DNA from: Stenotrophomonas sp. 278
GTDB lineage: Bacteria > Pseudomonadota > Gammaproteobacteria > Xanthomonadales > Xanthomonadaceae
Direction of reading: 5' to 3'
Length of the DNA stretch: 39,560 nucleotides
Assembly (NCBI RefSeq): GCF_003935715.1
Contig: NZ_RHPP01000021.1
Coordinates: 1-39,560 of the forward strand
Shown here: piece after piece, positions 1 to 7,352 of the stretch
Layout: each line of letters opens with the position of its first letter
Position numbering within the stretch: the first letter of the stretch is position 1
Translations under genes and position numbers: made by a program
The notes under the pieces: generated by a model
Database searches by the model: none
Told to the model about the DNA's origin: nothing
The model's input: the letters and a program-made list of their open reading frames with translations, nothing else

Positions 1-1954
1 CCTCGGCGGCCAGACGGTCGGCGCGACGGGCATGGTCGGCGTTCTGTTTCACCGCGCTGGTCAGTTCTTCCAGCGACGCGGCCGACTCTTCCAGGCTGGC
101 CGCCTGCTGCTCGGTGCGGCGCGACAGGTCGTCGTTGCCGGCCGCGATCTCGGCCGAGGCCGTGGCCACCGACACCGCCGCCTGCTGGATGCCGCCGACA
201 ATGCGGGTCAGCTGCGCCACGGTGGCGTTGGCGTCGTCACGCATGGTGGCGAACACGCCCTGGAACTGACCTTCGATACGGCCGCGCAGGTCGCCCTCGG
301 CCAGCGCCCGCAGCAGGCCCGACAGCGCGGCCAGGTTGCGGTCGGCGGTGATCATCAGGGTGTTCAGGCCCTGCACCATTTCCTTGAAATCGTGGCGGTA
401 TGCATCGGTGTCGCCACGCACGCTGAAGTCGCCGGCTGCAGCGGCATCGACCAGGCGCTTGATCTCGCCATTGATGTCCTGCAGGCGGCCGCGCACGCCG
501 TTCACCGCTTCGGTGATGCGGGCCTTCTCGCCCGGCAGCGGCTCCATCTTCTGCGACAGGTCGCCGTCGGCGTACTGCGCGATCAGCGCCACCACGCGCA
601 TCTTCACCGCGATGTGGGCGTCCACCAGCTCATTGGTGCCTTCGACCATGGTGCGGAATTCGCCGTCAAACGCGCTGGCGTCGATGCGGTGGCTGATGGT
701 GCCCTCGGCATGCAGCGCGCTCATTTCATTCTGCGCGGCGATGATCTCGCGCAGCTTGTCCTGCATCTGGCGCAGCGCGGTCATCAGCTGGCCGACTTCG
801 TCCTGGCTCTTCACGGCGATGGTGCGGTCCAGGCGACCGGCGGCGACGTCGCGCGCCACCTGCCCCGCTGCGGCCAGCGGCACGGTCAGCATGCGTCGCA
901 CCACCAGCACCAGCGCCACGATCACCGCCAGCAGGCCCAAGCCGGAGACCAGGGCGGTCTTGAGCATCAGCTTGTTGAGGACGGCGGCCAGTACCGAGGT
1001 CGGTTCCAGGCCGAGCACGGTCCATTGCCACGGGCCGTAGGTTTGCGCGGTGACGAAATACTCCTGGACCGGCGCGTCCTTGCTGGGGCGCAGGTGCAGC
1101 GTGGCTTCGTTGATGTTGCCCGCCAGCAGGGCTTCCAACTGCGGCTTGTCGGCCTCATCCACCAGTGCCGAGAGCTTTTCACCTTCGCCATTGCTGGCGG
1201 CCATCACGGTGCCGTAGTCGTCGCCCTGACGCGTGTTCACGGCCAGGAAGTGGCCTTCCTTGCCCAGCTTCGACTCGCGCAGGCGCGTCTTCAGCGCGGC
1301 CAGGCCGTCGCCGTAGTTCTGGCCGATGAAGGCAATCGCGCTGACTTCACCGGCGGCGTTCTTCAGCGGCATGTAATGGGTCATGTAATCCACGCCGAAC
1401 AGACGCGCCGGGCCGGTGTAAGCCTCGCCGGCGATCATCTTCGCGTAGGCCGGGCTGGCATGGTCCAGCACTGTCCCCATGGCCCGATTGCCCTCGGCAT
1501 TGCGCAGCGAAGTGGTGACGCGCACGAAGTCGTCGCCATCGCGCACGAACACCGTGGCCACGCCGCCGGTGGCTTCGGCGAAGCGATCCACCACGCTTTC
1601 CTGCAGGTTGAGGGTTTCCGTGCCCATCAACAAGCGGGGGGTGGCGCGTTCGCCGACGGTGACCGGCTTGGTCGGATCAACGCTGATGTCGCCGGCCGGC
1701 AGCATCGCGCGGAAGGTGCCGGCCATGCGCGCGGTGCTTTCGCTGAGGCTGCGGTCGTACAGCTCGACCGAGTCGCGCATCAGGTCGGTGGAGGACTGCA
1801 GCCCTGCTTCCACGCGGGTCTGGTAGCTGGTGGCAGCCTGGCGGTAGATCAAAGCAGCCAGGATCACAAAGGCCACGGTGGTGATCACGCCCATCAGCAG
1901 CGCAAGGCGCGCGCCGATGGAGGTTGAGAAAACGGTGGCGGCACGGGTCGTCAT
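1..1954 (-). CDS. Methyl-accepting chemotaxis protein (3' end cut by the window)
   Basis: Transmembrane chemoreceptor that relays periplasmic ligand binding to the CheA/CheW array. I translated the minus strand from the ATG at 1954. About 650 residues are present and the frame stays open to base 1. Seen: a hydrophobic segment at about residues 14-37, a long periplasmic Cache-type sensor region, a second membrane segment at about 312-334, HAMP-like linkers, then the start of the signalling coiled coil with the motif SLEESAASLEELTSAVKQ. The conserved signalling tip is off the window. A near-perfect sigma-28 promoter lies upstream, as expected for a chemotaxis gene. The ligand cannot be inferred. 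The plus-strand open frame covering the same DNA is Gly/His/Gln-rich and is only its shadow. Confidence 0.93.
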   Translation of the reverse strand, partial: MTTRAATVFSTSIGARLALLMGVITTVAFVILAALIYRQAATSYQTRVEAGLQSSTDLMRDSVELYDRSLSESTARMAGTFRAMLPAGDISVDPTKPVTVGERATPRLLMGTETLNLQESVVDRFAEATGGVATVFVRDGDDFVRVTTSLRNAEGNRAMGTVLDHASPAYAKMIAGEAYTGPARLFGVDYMTHYMPLKNAAGEVSAIAFIGQNYGDGLAALKTRLRESKLGKEGHFLAVNTRQGDDYGTVMAASNGEGEKLSALVDEADKPQLEALLAGNINEATLHLRPSKDAPVQEYFVTAQTYGPWQWTVLGLEPTSVLAAVLNKLMLKTALVSGLGLLAVIVALVLVVRRMLTVPLAAAGQVARDVAAGRLDRTIAVKSQDEVGQLMTALRQMQDKLREIIAAQNEMSALHAEGTISHRIDASAFDGEFRTMVEGTNELVDAHIAVKMRVVALIAQYADGDLSQKMEPLPGEKARITEAVNGVRGRLQDINGEIKRLVDAAAAGDFSVRGDTDAYRHDFKEMVQGLNTLMITADRNLAALSGLLRALAEGDLRGRIEGQFQGVFATMRDDANATVAQLTRIVGGIQQAAVSVATASAEIAAGNDDLSRRTEQQAASLEESAASLEELTSAVKQNADHARRADRLAAE

Positions 1955-1998
1955 CGTCGGAACTCGAAAAAGTGGGTGTGAGAGATGCGTCACACTTC

Positions 1999-2026
1999 TT
2001 ATCGGCACCACTTCGGTCCGCTTTTA
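1999..2026 (-). promoter_or_regulatory. Sigma-28 (FliA)-type promoter of the chemoreceptor
   Basis: On the minus strand TAAA is followed after 16 bases by a perfect GCCGATAA box, 45 bases upstream of the chemoreceptor ATG. The FliA consensus is TAAA, about 15 bases, GCCGATAA, so the spacing is one base long. Motility-class transcription of the receptor is the natural reading. Confidence 0.7.
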
Positions 2027-2249
2027 CGTATTTCTCGCCAGAAATTAAGGTATAGACGCAACCGTTATGTACTTGATTCAAAAGGATTTAGATCGATCTT
2101 CGCTTTCACAAACCAACTCGGTTGTTCAGAAAAGTTCGAAAATCACTAAAGATCACAGCCGTGCTGCCGCTTCCGCTGCTCCATCAATAAATTTATGGAA
2201 ACGGTTTCACATTTTTGGGCCGGGCGCGCCCTGCGTCAGCCTGCCGCGC

Positions 2250-2279
2250 TTGGCAGGCGGGCCTTCACGGCGCTACACT
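2250..2279 (+). promoter_or_regulatory. Sigma-70 promoter of tRNA-Ala
   Basis: TTGGCA at 2250-2255 and TACACT at 2274-2279, 18 bases apart, about 40 bases upstream of the mature tRNA. The region 2061-2249 to its left holds no gene I can support. Confidence 0.55.
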
Positions 2280-2319
2280 GCAGTCATCGCAAGGCGGTGC
2301 CTGCGAAGCAGTACTTCGT

Positions 2320-2395
<76 letters not shown>

Positions 2396-2403
2396 CTATT
2401 CAA

Positions 2404-2427
2404 GCAGCCGGGCAAGCCCGGCTCTAC
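2404..2427 (-). repeat. SMAG palindromic repeat
   Basis: A GTAG-headed REP element read on the minus strand: GTAGAGCCGGGC, then the complementary half. It lies between tRNA-Ala and its terminator. Confidence 0.85.
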
Positions 2428-2430
2428 ATC

Positions 2431-2463
2431 AGAACGCCACCTTCGGGTGGCGTTCTGCTTTTG
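2431..2463 (+). terminator. Rho-independent terminator of tRNA-Ala
   Basis: AGAACGCCACC, loop TTCG, GGTGGCGTTCT, then GCTTTT. The 11-bp stem with an ultra-stable tetraloop sits 36 bases downstream of the tRNA. Confidence 0.8.
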
Positions 2464-2560
2464 GAGATGCGGCGATGCCGGCGTCCGCAACACCTCCACC
2501 GTGCGGCGCTTCCGGTGTCCGAAATCTGCGATGCGCGCGGGTGTGCACGGCTGCTCGTGG

Positions 2561-2751
2561 GTGCACGTGGATACCCGGATGGGGGCCGATGCACGTGCGT
2601 GCGCGTGGACGCCCCGGATGTACGCCGATGCGCGTGCGTGCACGTGGATGCCCCGGATGCACGCCGGTGCACGTGCGTGCACGTGGATGCCCGGATGCAC
2701 GCCGATACCCCGGGTGCACGCCGATGCATGTGGATGCCCCGGATGCACGCC
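2561..2751. repeat. Imperfect 39-bp tandem repeat
   Basis: Three near-identical units at 2588-2626, 2627-2665 and 2666-2703 (39, 39 and 38 bases) are followed by shortened units at 2704-2722 and 2723-2751 and preceded by a degenerate one. Each full unit has an alternating CACGTGCGTGCACGTG stretch followed by CCCCGGATG. The period is divisible by three, so all frames stay open with His/Arg/Thr/Cys-rich translations. None of those frames looks like a protein. The stretch lies between tRNA-Ala and the hydrolase at 2925. Confidence 0.8.
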
Positions 2752-2754
2752 TTG

Positions 2755-2901
2755 GTAGCGTCGGTCGACAGACGACGGCCGATAACGGTGATCGGCGCGA
2801 CGAACGCATCGGCCTCATCGAGAGAAGCGCGAATCCGTCCGGGTGTGCGACGTTAAAGCACGGATCATTGGCATCGGCCGTCGTCTATCGACCGACGCTA
2901 C
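2755..2901. repeat. Inverted pair of SMAG elements with internal sequence
   Basis: The left end, GTAGCGTCGGTCGACAGACG at 2755, faces a mirrored copy ending at 2901. The interior holds CCGATAACGGTGATCGG and a GCATCGG block. Both recur, inverted, next to the element at 5020. The region between the tandem repeat and the hydrolase contains no gene. Confidence 0.75.
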
Positions 2902-2924
2902 CTAAGCAGTGCTAGCGATGCGTG

Positions 2925-4055
2925 TTACGGCGCATCCCCCGCCCGCTCAGCAATCGGCCTCACCTGCTGCACCAGCGTGAGGAGCGTCTTGCCGGGTTCT
3001 TCAATCATCACCTCGTGCGCGGACTGCTCGAACCACACCAGCTGCTTGGTCGGTGCCTTGACCTGCGTGAACCATTCGGCCGCCAGCTCGGAAGACACGT
3101 TGTGGTCGTGGCGGCCCAGGAACAGGAACAAGGGCGTCTTCAACCGATCCACGCGGCTCATGTCCAGCGTCAGCACCTCGCTCAACAGATGCTGCATCGA
3201 GAAGTCATTGGCCTTCCACACCTTGGCGAGGTCGTCGTCGGTGTACTCCGGTGACAGCCGGATGGCGGCAGCCTCGGCACTTCCCCCGGTCCGGTTGTGC
3301 ACCATGCCGCCATACTCGTTGAGCCACTTGCGCTGCTTGAACAGCGTCTCAAGCGGCAGCGGTTCACTGCCCTGCGCGTATGGAGCCAGCGCCTCCAGCT
3401 CGGCTACCGCTTCGGCGTTGCCAGCGGCCTTGGCCTGTTGCAGCGTCCAGGCATAACCACGACGCTCGCTTTCCGGCGCGTTGGAAATCTGGCCGATGCC
3501 CACATACGCATGAAGCCATTCAGGGCGACGCTGCGCCAGTTCCAGACCCAGATAGCTGCCCCAGGACTGTCCGACGACAAAAATCCTGTCCTTGCCGAAC
3601 TCCTTGCGCAGCCAGGCCACCATTTCCTCGGTGTCGGCGATCATCCGTTCGCGGGTCATGGTCGGGGCGACGACCGCCGGGTCATTCGCTGCGTAGGTCT
3701 TGCCCGCACCGCGCTGATCCCACTGTACCACCGTGAAGTACTCCTCCCAGCCGCGCTGGAAGTACCAGCTGGTCGGCATCGCCACCCAGCCCGGGCCGCC
3801 GTGCAGCATCAGCAGTACCGGGTTGCGGGGGTCGTTGCCGCGGATGGAGACCCATTGGTCGATGCCGCCGATGCGGACCGCCTCCAACCGTTCGATGCCG
3901 TTGTCGGCAACCACTTTGCGGATATCAGCGACGATCTGGGTCGCCTCGGCGCGGCTGGTGGGCGCAGGTGCCTGGGCATGCGCGCCGGTGCACGCGACCG
4001 CTGTCACGGCGAGAACAGCGATAAGAATGGATTTGATCAACGAACTGCCCCTCAA
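2925..4055 (-). CDS. Secreted alpha/beta hydrolase, proline-iminopeptidase-like (S33)
   Basis: A predicted exported serine hydrolase of 376 residues. The N-terminus (MRGSSLIKSILIAVLAVTAV then ACTG) is a signal peptide with a poor lipobox, so either lipoprotein processing or cleavage at AHA-Q is possible. Seen: HGGPG at 85-89, the oxyanion motif typical of proline iminopeptidases; nucleophile Ser164 in GQSWG; Asp317 in GRHDH; and His347 in QSAHE, giving a complete triad in the right order. Family membership suggests hydrolysis of N-terminal prolyl peptides or small amides/esters, but the substrate is not determined by the sequence. It is a single gene, with SMAG repeats beyond its stop. Confidence 0.9.
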   Translation of the reverse strand: MRGSSLIKSILIAVLAVTAVACTGAHAQAPAPTSRAEATQIVADIRKVVADNGIERLEAVRIGGIDQWVSIRGNDPRNPVLLMLHGGPGWVAMPTSWYFQRGWEEYFTVVQWDQRGAGKTYAANDPAVVAPTMTRERMIADTEEMVAWLRKEFGKDRIFVVGQSWGSYLGLELAQRRPEWLHAYVGIGQISNAPESERRGYAWTLQQAKAAGNAEAVAELEALAPYAQGSEPLPLETLFKQRKWLNEYGGMVHNRTGGSAEAAAIRLSPEYTDDDLAKVWKANDFSMQHLLSEVLTLDMSRVDRLKTPLFLFLGRHDHNVSSELAAEWFTQVKAPTKQLVWFEQSAHEVMIEEPGKTLLTLVQQVRPIAERAGDAP

Positions 4056-4100
4056 CAGTGTTGTTCAGGGGATTGTGACATGTGACGTTCGTTGGCGGCG

Positions 4101-4595
4101 TCACGTCTTGAAATGGCCCAGCCGCAACATCAGGACCATCGGGTCAATCGAAGACGCCTGAAACCCATAATGACTGTAGAACTGTTTTGCGGGCTCATGT
4201 AGTGCGTGCACAAGCAATGCACGAACCCCGGCATTCTGCGAGACATTGACCGCGCGGCCGACGGCATCCTGGAGCAAGGAGCCGCCCAGCTTCATTCCTT
4301 GGGCGCGTTGATCGACTGCGAGCCTCGCCAGCACCATGACAGGCACAGGATCAGGCATGTTTCGACGCACAGCCCCTGTCGCAATGTCGTGTGACACTGC
4401 GCCCGCCGCCAACGCGTAGTAACCGAAGACCTTGTTCTGGTGGTCGGCTACAACAAACGTTCGGCTCGCTCCCGTGATCTGGTTCACCATTGCTCGCCGC
4501 TTGAGCCAGTCATCCAGAACAGCCTCACCACACGAAAAATCTGTGCATTGATGGTGTGTGGTCAGTGGCTGCGGGGCGAGGAAGTCAAGCGTCAT
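4101..4595 (-). CDS. GNAT acetyltransferase toxin, TacT-like
   Basis: TacT-type toxins acetylate the amino group of aminoacyl-tRNAs and block translation. The protein has about 164 residues. Seen: the N-terminal pattern CTDFSCGEAVLDDWL, the acetyl-CoA motif region LARLAVDQRAQGMKLGGSLL, and FYSHYGF near the C-terminus holding the tyrosine that family members use in catalysis. I chose the ATG at 4595 because its ATGA overlaps the antitoxin stop by 4 bases; an in-frame ATG at 4607 would add MEQG. The gene lies immediately downstream of its RHH antitoxin, the standard order for this family. The aminoacyl-tRNA target cannot be read from the sequence. Confidence 0.88.
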   Translation of the reverse strand: MTLDFLAPQPLTTHHQCTDFSCGEAVLDDWLKRRAMVNQITGASRTFVVADHQNKVFGYYALAAGAVSHDIATGAVRRNMPDPVPVMVLARLAVDQRAQGMKLGGSLLQDAVGRAVNVSQNAGVRALLVHALHEPAKQFYSHYGFQASSIDPMVLMLRLGHFKT

Positions 4596-4858
4596 GCCTT
4601 GTTCCATACCGGCTTCAACTCAAGCAGGCGCTCCAGACCCGCATTGCGCTCGGGCGGCGCATCCAGGGAATCGACAAACTGCTGGAACTTGTCGGGGTCC
4701 AAGGAAAACAGAACTTGGTCGAGCACGACAGACTGGGCACGCTCACAGGCTGCTTCCAGCATGAAGTCCGAACGATTCTTGCCCAGTAATTTGGCGGCAT
4801 GATCGATGAGATCGCGCTGCTCCGGAAGGGCACGTAGATTAATAGCGGCGGCTCGCAT
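4592..4858 (-). CDS. DUF1778 ribbon-helix-helix antitoxin, TacA-like
   Basis: Antitoxin of 88 residues that should bind the promoter through its N-terminal RHH and neutralise the GNAT toxin through its C-terminal tail. Seen: N-terminal MRAAAINLRALPEQRDLIDH followed by AAKLLGKNRSDFMLEAACERA, the DUF1778 signature, then a helix and a hydrophobic C-terminal segment. The start was chosen by the ribosome site AAGGA 9 bases before the ATG. The frame is open further upstream, but that part covers the operator and a SMAG and is not protein-like. Autoregulation through the operator at 4873-4895 is likely. Confidence 0.88.
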   Translation of the reverse strand: MRAAAINLRALPEQRDLIDHAAKLLGKNRSDFMLEAACERAQSVVLDQVLFSLDPDKFQQFVDSLDAPPERNAGLERLLELKPVWNKA

Positions 4859-4872
4859 CACGGGATCCTTGT

Positions 4873-4924
4873 CTGTATACACGATAGATATACAGATGCT
4901 ATGTCCACGTATAGCTATTGTCAA
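4873..4924 (-). promoter_or_regulatory. Promoter and operator of the tacAT-like operon
   Basis: On the minus strand TTGACA (4919-4924) and TAGCAT (4896-4901) are 17 bases apart. An inverted repeat, CTGTATA (4873-4879) and TATACAG (4889-4895), abuts the -10 box. This arrangement fits repression by the RHH antitoxin. Confidence 0.65.
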
Positions 4925-5019
4925 TACAGCCGCTATCTGTAATTTTGCCCGCAGTGGCGAGGTTTGCGGCCAACCGGATGCTGAGCCGCATGCGTTCGCT
5001 GCGCCGATCACCGTTATCG

Positions 5020-5043
5020 GCAGTCGTCTGTCGACGACTCTAC
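5020..5043 (-). repeat. SMAG element supplying a stop codon
   Basis: GTAGAGTCGTCGACAGACGA read on the minus strand. The TAG of its GTAG head (5040-5042) is the stop codon of the 51-residue frame to its right. Left of it, at 4988-5020, lies the same CCGATAACGGTGATCGG block seen in the element at 2755. Confidence 0.75.
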
Positions 5044-5195
5044 CGGTTGGGTTTGCTGGGCGGACGCTTGTTGTTGGCGTCGCGGATCTGCTCGTCGGTC
5101 TGACCGGGGCGGCTCTTGGCCACATCGTCCTGCTTGTGGTCCTGCTGGGATTCCTTGATGCCTTCCTGCTTGCCGGGTTGCTTTTCGGTGGTCAT
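5040..5195 (-). CDS. Small hydrophilic protein, function unknown
   Basis: A 51-residue frame starting MTTEKQPGKQEGIKESQQDH. It is dominated by Lys, Gln, Asp, Glu and Pro, with no hydrophobic core and no recognisable motif, so it is probably disordered. The ribosome site before the ATG at 5195 is weak, and an upstream in-frame ATG would add 20 Arg/Thr-rich residues. The stop is the TAG inside the adjacent SMAG head. The composition differs from the Arg/Ala shadows typical of this GC content, which favours a real gene, but I do not recognise it. Confidence 0.5.
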   Translation of the reverse strand: MTTEKQPGKQEGIKESQQDHKQDDVAKSRPGQTDEQIRDANNKRPPSKPNR

Positions 5196-5257
5196 GGCCG
5201 TGCTGCGTTGGGGATTGAGGGCAACGTAGCGAGTGCGGCGTGATGTGGGGGTCATGA

Positions 5258-5281
5258 GGGCCGGCCAACGGCCGGCGCTAC
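5258..5281 (-). repeat. SMAG palindromic repeat
   Basis: GTAGCGCCGGCCGTTGGCCGG read on the minus strand. It overlaps the last four bases of the gene ending at 5278, so the repeat sits on a gene end again. Confidence 0.75.
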
Positions 5282-5691
5282 CGTTTTGAGGGTCCAACCT
5301 CCGCCCTGAACCACGCCGCAAACACCTCATCCCCCATCCACGCATTCTTCCGGTTCACCTCGAACATCACCGCCTCGTCTTTCTGCGCCCGCGCCAGCCG
5401 CTCCGGATCACCGCTGCAGCGGGCGGCATCCAGCTCGTGCTGCGCCTCTGCCAGGAAGCGGGACAGGCGGTCATCGATGGCCCACACCGCCATTTCGATG
5501 CGCGGCCGGCGCGTTGTGCGCGCCACGCTGACGCCGTGCAGGGCTAACTGCAGACGCTCGATGTGTTCGGGGTAGTCCTTTAACTGTGTTCGCAGGCTGC
5601 GGGGAATGGGTGGGAGTGTGCTTCGCTTCTGCGGCAGGGCTGGAGCCCTCGGGTAACCGGGCAACAGGCGGCGGATGTAGGTTGTCACCAT
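5278..5691 (-). CDS. Conserved-looking protein coupled to a HigA-like antitoxin
   Basis: A 137-residue protein, last gene of a four-gene operon. The start ATG at 5689-5691 lies inside the end of the HigA-like gene (7-base overlap ATGGTGA), so translation is probably coupled. Seen: a basic, Pro-rich N-terminus with IPRSLRTQLKDYPEHIERLQ, then helical segments AVWAIDDRLSRFLAEAQHEL and a charged linker, ending EVFAAWFRAEV. No membrane segment or catalytic motif is evident. I do not recognise a named family. The IPRSLR..LKDYPE start looks like a recurring companion of HigA-type regulators, but that is recollection rather than a search result. It could be a toxin, a third component or an accessory protein. 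Confidence 0.75.
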   Translation of the reverse strand: MVTTYIRRLLPGYPRAPALPQKRSTLPPIPRSLRTQLKDYPEHIERLQLALHGVSVARTTRRPRIEMAVWAIDDRLSRFLAEAQHELDAARCSGDPERLARAQKDEAVMFEVNRKNAWMGDEVFAAWFRAEVGPSKR

Positions 5692-6029
5692 GCACCCCAC
5701 TCCTTTACCTCCAGATCGGACGGCACTGACGGGTCCATGAACTGCGGCAGCGGGACGATACGTTCGGTCGGGGCGGGTGTCTGCTGTTCCGCCGTTTCCA
5801 GGTCGAAGCGTACCTGCAGGTTCATCCAGAACCACGGAGAGGTGTTGAAGTAGTGGCCGAGGCGGATGGCAGTGTCGATGGTGATGGCGGCGGTACCTCG
5901 GGTGATGCTGACGATACGGGTGTTGGAAACATGCAGGGCATCGGCCAGTGCGCGACGGGTCAGGCGATTGGGTTGCATGAAGTCTTCCAGCAGGATGGTG
6001 CCGGGGTGCAGCGGTGGTGTTGGGGTCAT
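5685..6029 (-). CDS. HigA/VapI-type XRE-family antitoxin
   Basis: A 114-residue DNA-binding protein. Seen: HPGTILLEDFM at 8-18, then a helix-turn-helix at about 23-60 (LTRRALADALHVSNTRIVSI, then the TRGTAAIT turn and IDTAIRLGHYF), and the family's characteristic PWFWMNLQVRFDLETAE at 65-81. This is the HigA architecture, but no HigB-type RelE-fold toxin precedes it. Its upstream neighbour is instead a short RHH-like protein and its downstream neighbour an unknown. It follows the RHH-like gene after 22 bases. A GTG nine bases upstream of the chosen ATG is an alternative start. The C-terminal 30 residues are Pro-rich. Confidence 0.9.
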   Translation of the reverse strand: MTPTPPLHPGTILLEDFMQPNRLTRRALADALHVSNTRIVSITRGTAAITIDTAIRLGHYFNTSPWFWMNLQVRFDLETAEQQTPAPTERIVPLPQFMDPSVPSDLEVKEWGAW

Positions 6030-6051
6030 GGCGTTCACCGGTTCATACGCC

Positions 6052-6360
6052 TCAGTCGCGGCCGAAGCCGGGGCTGGCCCAGCCTTCTCTTCGCGCTCGC
6101 TGCACTTCGTCTTCCTCCCCATAAGGCGGTTCTTCCTGGCCGATGCACATCTCCGCGGCCACCTCATTCGATGCGTCGCGGATGACATTGCTCCACAGGG
6201 TGAGGTCCACCATGTCCCGGTTCTCACTCAACTCCACCACGCGCTCCATGAACAGGCGGATCGCCTCGGCCGGGGCGTAGTGTTCCTGCCTCACCGCGCC
6301 TTTGAACCGGCAACGCAGATCGTCTTCCACCCTGGTGCGTACCCAGACTGGCTTTCTCAT
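6052..6360 (-). CDS. Small protein with a possible ribbon-helix-helix start
   Basis: A 102-residue protein whose ATG overlaps the stop of the SymE-like gene by 4 bases (ATGA). Residues 5-40 (VWVRTRVEDDLRCRFKGAVR followed by PAEAIRLFMERVVE) have the strand-helix-helix spacing of RelB/ParD-type RHH proteins. The rest is acidic, with EVAAEMCIGQEEPPYGEEDE, and ends SPGFGRD. If the RHH reading is right, it is a second DNA-binding, antitoxin-like protein in the same operon as a HigA. No toxin motif is visible. The assignment rests on pattern only. Confidence 0.75.
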   Translation of the reverse strand: MRKPVWVRTRVEDDLRCRFKGAVRQEHYAPAEAIRLFMERVVELSENRDMVDLTLWSNVIRDASNEVAAEMCIGQEEPPYGEEDEVQRARREGWASPGFGRD

Positions 6361-6707
6361 CGGCGAGCCCTCCGCTGGCGGCGAGGGCGTGGATGGTGGC
6401 GGTACTCGCGCACCTGCGTGTAGTGCACCTCGCGCAGCACTTCCGTTGGGATATGCAGCATTCGGAAGCCTGGGGGGAAGATCGGCGTGGAGATGATCCG
6501 TTCGCCGTCGAACTCAACTCTGAACCACGTGCCCTTACCCAGCCCCATGTAACGCAGCCAGCGGCCGCGCATCATCATGTATTCGACGCCACCGGGGCCC
6601 TCGTCGTAAGGCGGTGGCGGTGTAGGCGGGGTGGCACCGCATGTGGCACAGCGCGGTGCGGGGGCTTCGAACGTCTCTTCGGGAATGTGCGACCTCTGCG
6701 ACTGCAT
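6357..6707 (-). CDS. SymE-like protein (AbrB-type fold)
   Basis: A 116-residue first gene of the operon, with a strong ribosome site AGGAGG 6 bases before the ATG. Seen: a CxxC pair at 20-23, a Pro-rich linker, then residues 44-75 (MMMRGRWLRYMGLGKGTWFR then VEFDGERIIS). This matches the SymE pattern G-x-W-L-x3-G-(F/L)-x2-G-x4-V-x5-G-x-(L/I)-x-I. The Arg-rich tail PRPRRQRRARR suggests nucleic-acid binding. Known SymE proteins are toxins of AbrB-like fold controlled by the antisense RNA SymR. No antisense RNA is proven here, but the upstream leader is highly structured. Confidence 0.8.
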   Translation of the reverse strand: MQSQRSHIPEETFEAPAPRCATCGATPPTPPPPYDEGPGGVEYMMMRGRWLRYMGLGKGTWFRVEFDGERIISTPIFPPGFRMLHIPTEVLREVHYTQVREYRHHPRPRRQRRARR

Positions 6708-6751
6708 GACAAACCTCCTGTGAGATGCGACCCCTGCCGGAATGGCGAGGG

Positions 6752-6899
6752 GTCGGGAGGTTAGAAACCGTCAGAAACACAAACAAAACACCGGCGGGCG
6801 TATTTCCCCCTTGCGGGGGTGTTGTATTAGCCACCCTCCCGACGTTGGACACGAACAGCTCCGACGCAGGACACCTGATGTGTTTCTGAGGAGTTTCTA
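6752..6899 (-). promoter_or_regulatory. Structured leader with interleaved inverted repeats
   Basis: The leader of the four-gene operon. Arm A (GTCGGGAGG, 6752-6760) pairs with 6836-6844. Arm B (6762-6781) pairs with 6879-6899 over about 20 bases with a small bulge. The order A-B-A'-B' means the two pairings exclude each other, or would form a pseudoknot. A GC hairpin CCCCC-TTGC-GGGGG sits between at 6807-6820. This resembles an attenuator or an RNA-controlled leader such as the P4-phage immunity region. The function is inferred. Confidence 0.55.
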
Positions 6900-7226
6900 C
6901 GCTCCGGGGGCCATCCTGCAGCACGCGCATTGCTAAAAAAACAGGCAATTGCGAAAGAATCGTGGCGGGTTTTTGACGCGCTCGCAAATGGTGCGACGCA
7001 ATTGGCGCGTTGTGGTTGTGGGACGTTTGGGGGCTGTTGGATTGCGCGATAGTGCAGGATGTCGGGATTGCCCGGGTGCGGATGTGCGAAATTTTGGTTT
7101 GCTTCGGATGTCGAGGCCACCAGCGTGGGTGGTCATCGAAAAATCGGGGCGAGTGCGTCACGGGATCGCGAGGAGAGCGCGTTTTGGTCCGGGGTTCATG
7201 CGTTAAAGAACGTTGGGCATTTCAGT

Positions 7227-7291
7227 GCGGTCGTCTTGCGACCGACCCTACCGGACCAACGTTTCCGTAGTGACACGCCATGCGTGTCAGC
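7227..7291. repeat. Two SMAG-type repeats, head to head
   Basis: A minus-oriented element at 7227-7251 (reads GGTAGGGTCGGTCGCAAGACG from the right) and a plus-oriented one at 7267-7291 (GTAGTGACACGCCATGCGTG). The sequence before the first, CATGCGTTAAAG..GTTGGGCATTTCA, resembles the interior of the composite elements at 15589 and 16707. The rest of 6900-7226 holds no gene I can support. Confidence 0.7.
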
Positions 7292-7352
7292 GATAGCGCA
7301 TCCGGAGGAAGCGCATTTGATTTCCCATGGCCACCGACCGCCTGTCGAAGGT

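Noticed and set aside
32-1927. 631-residue plus-strand open frame
   Set aside because: Rich in Gly, His, Gln and Arg with no domain. The opposite strand encodes a complete chemoreceptor with membrane segments and signalling motif.
2424-2915. Several short open frames in the tandem-repeat region
   Set aside because: The 39-base period keeps all frames open; translations are repeats of HPGHPRAR type without coding character.
6535-7161. 208-residue minus-strand frame covering the leader
   Set aside because: It overlaps the SymE-like gene and the competing-hairpin leader. A segment (ANTTPPQGGNTPAGVLF) looks faintly like phage Ash-type leader peptides, but the length and Arg/His-rich rest argue against a full protein.
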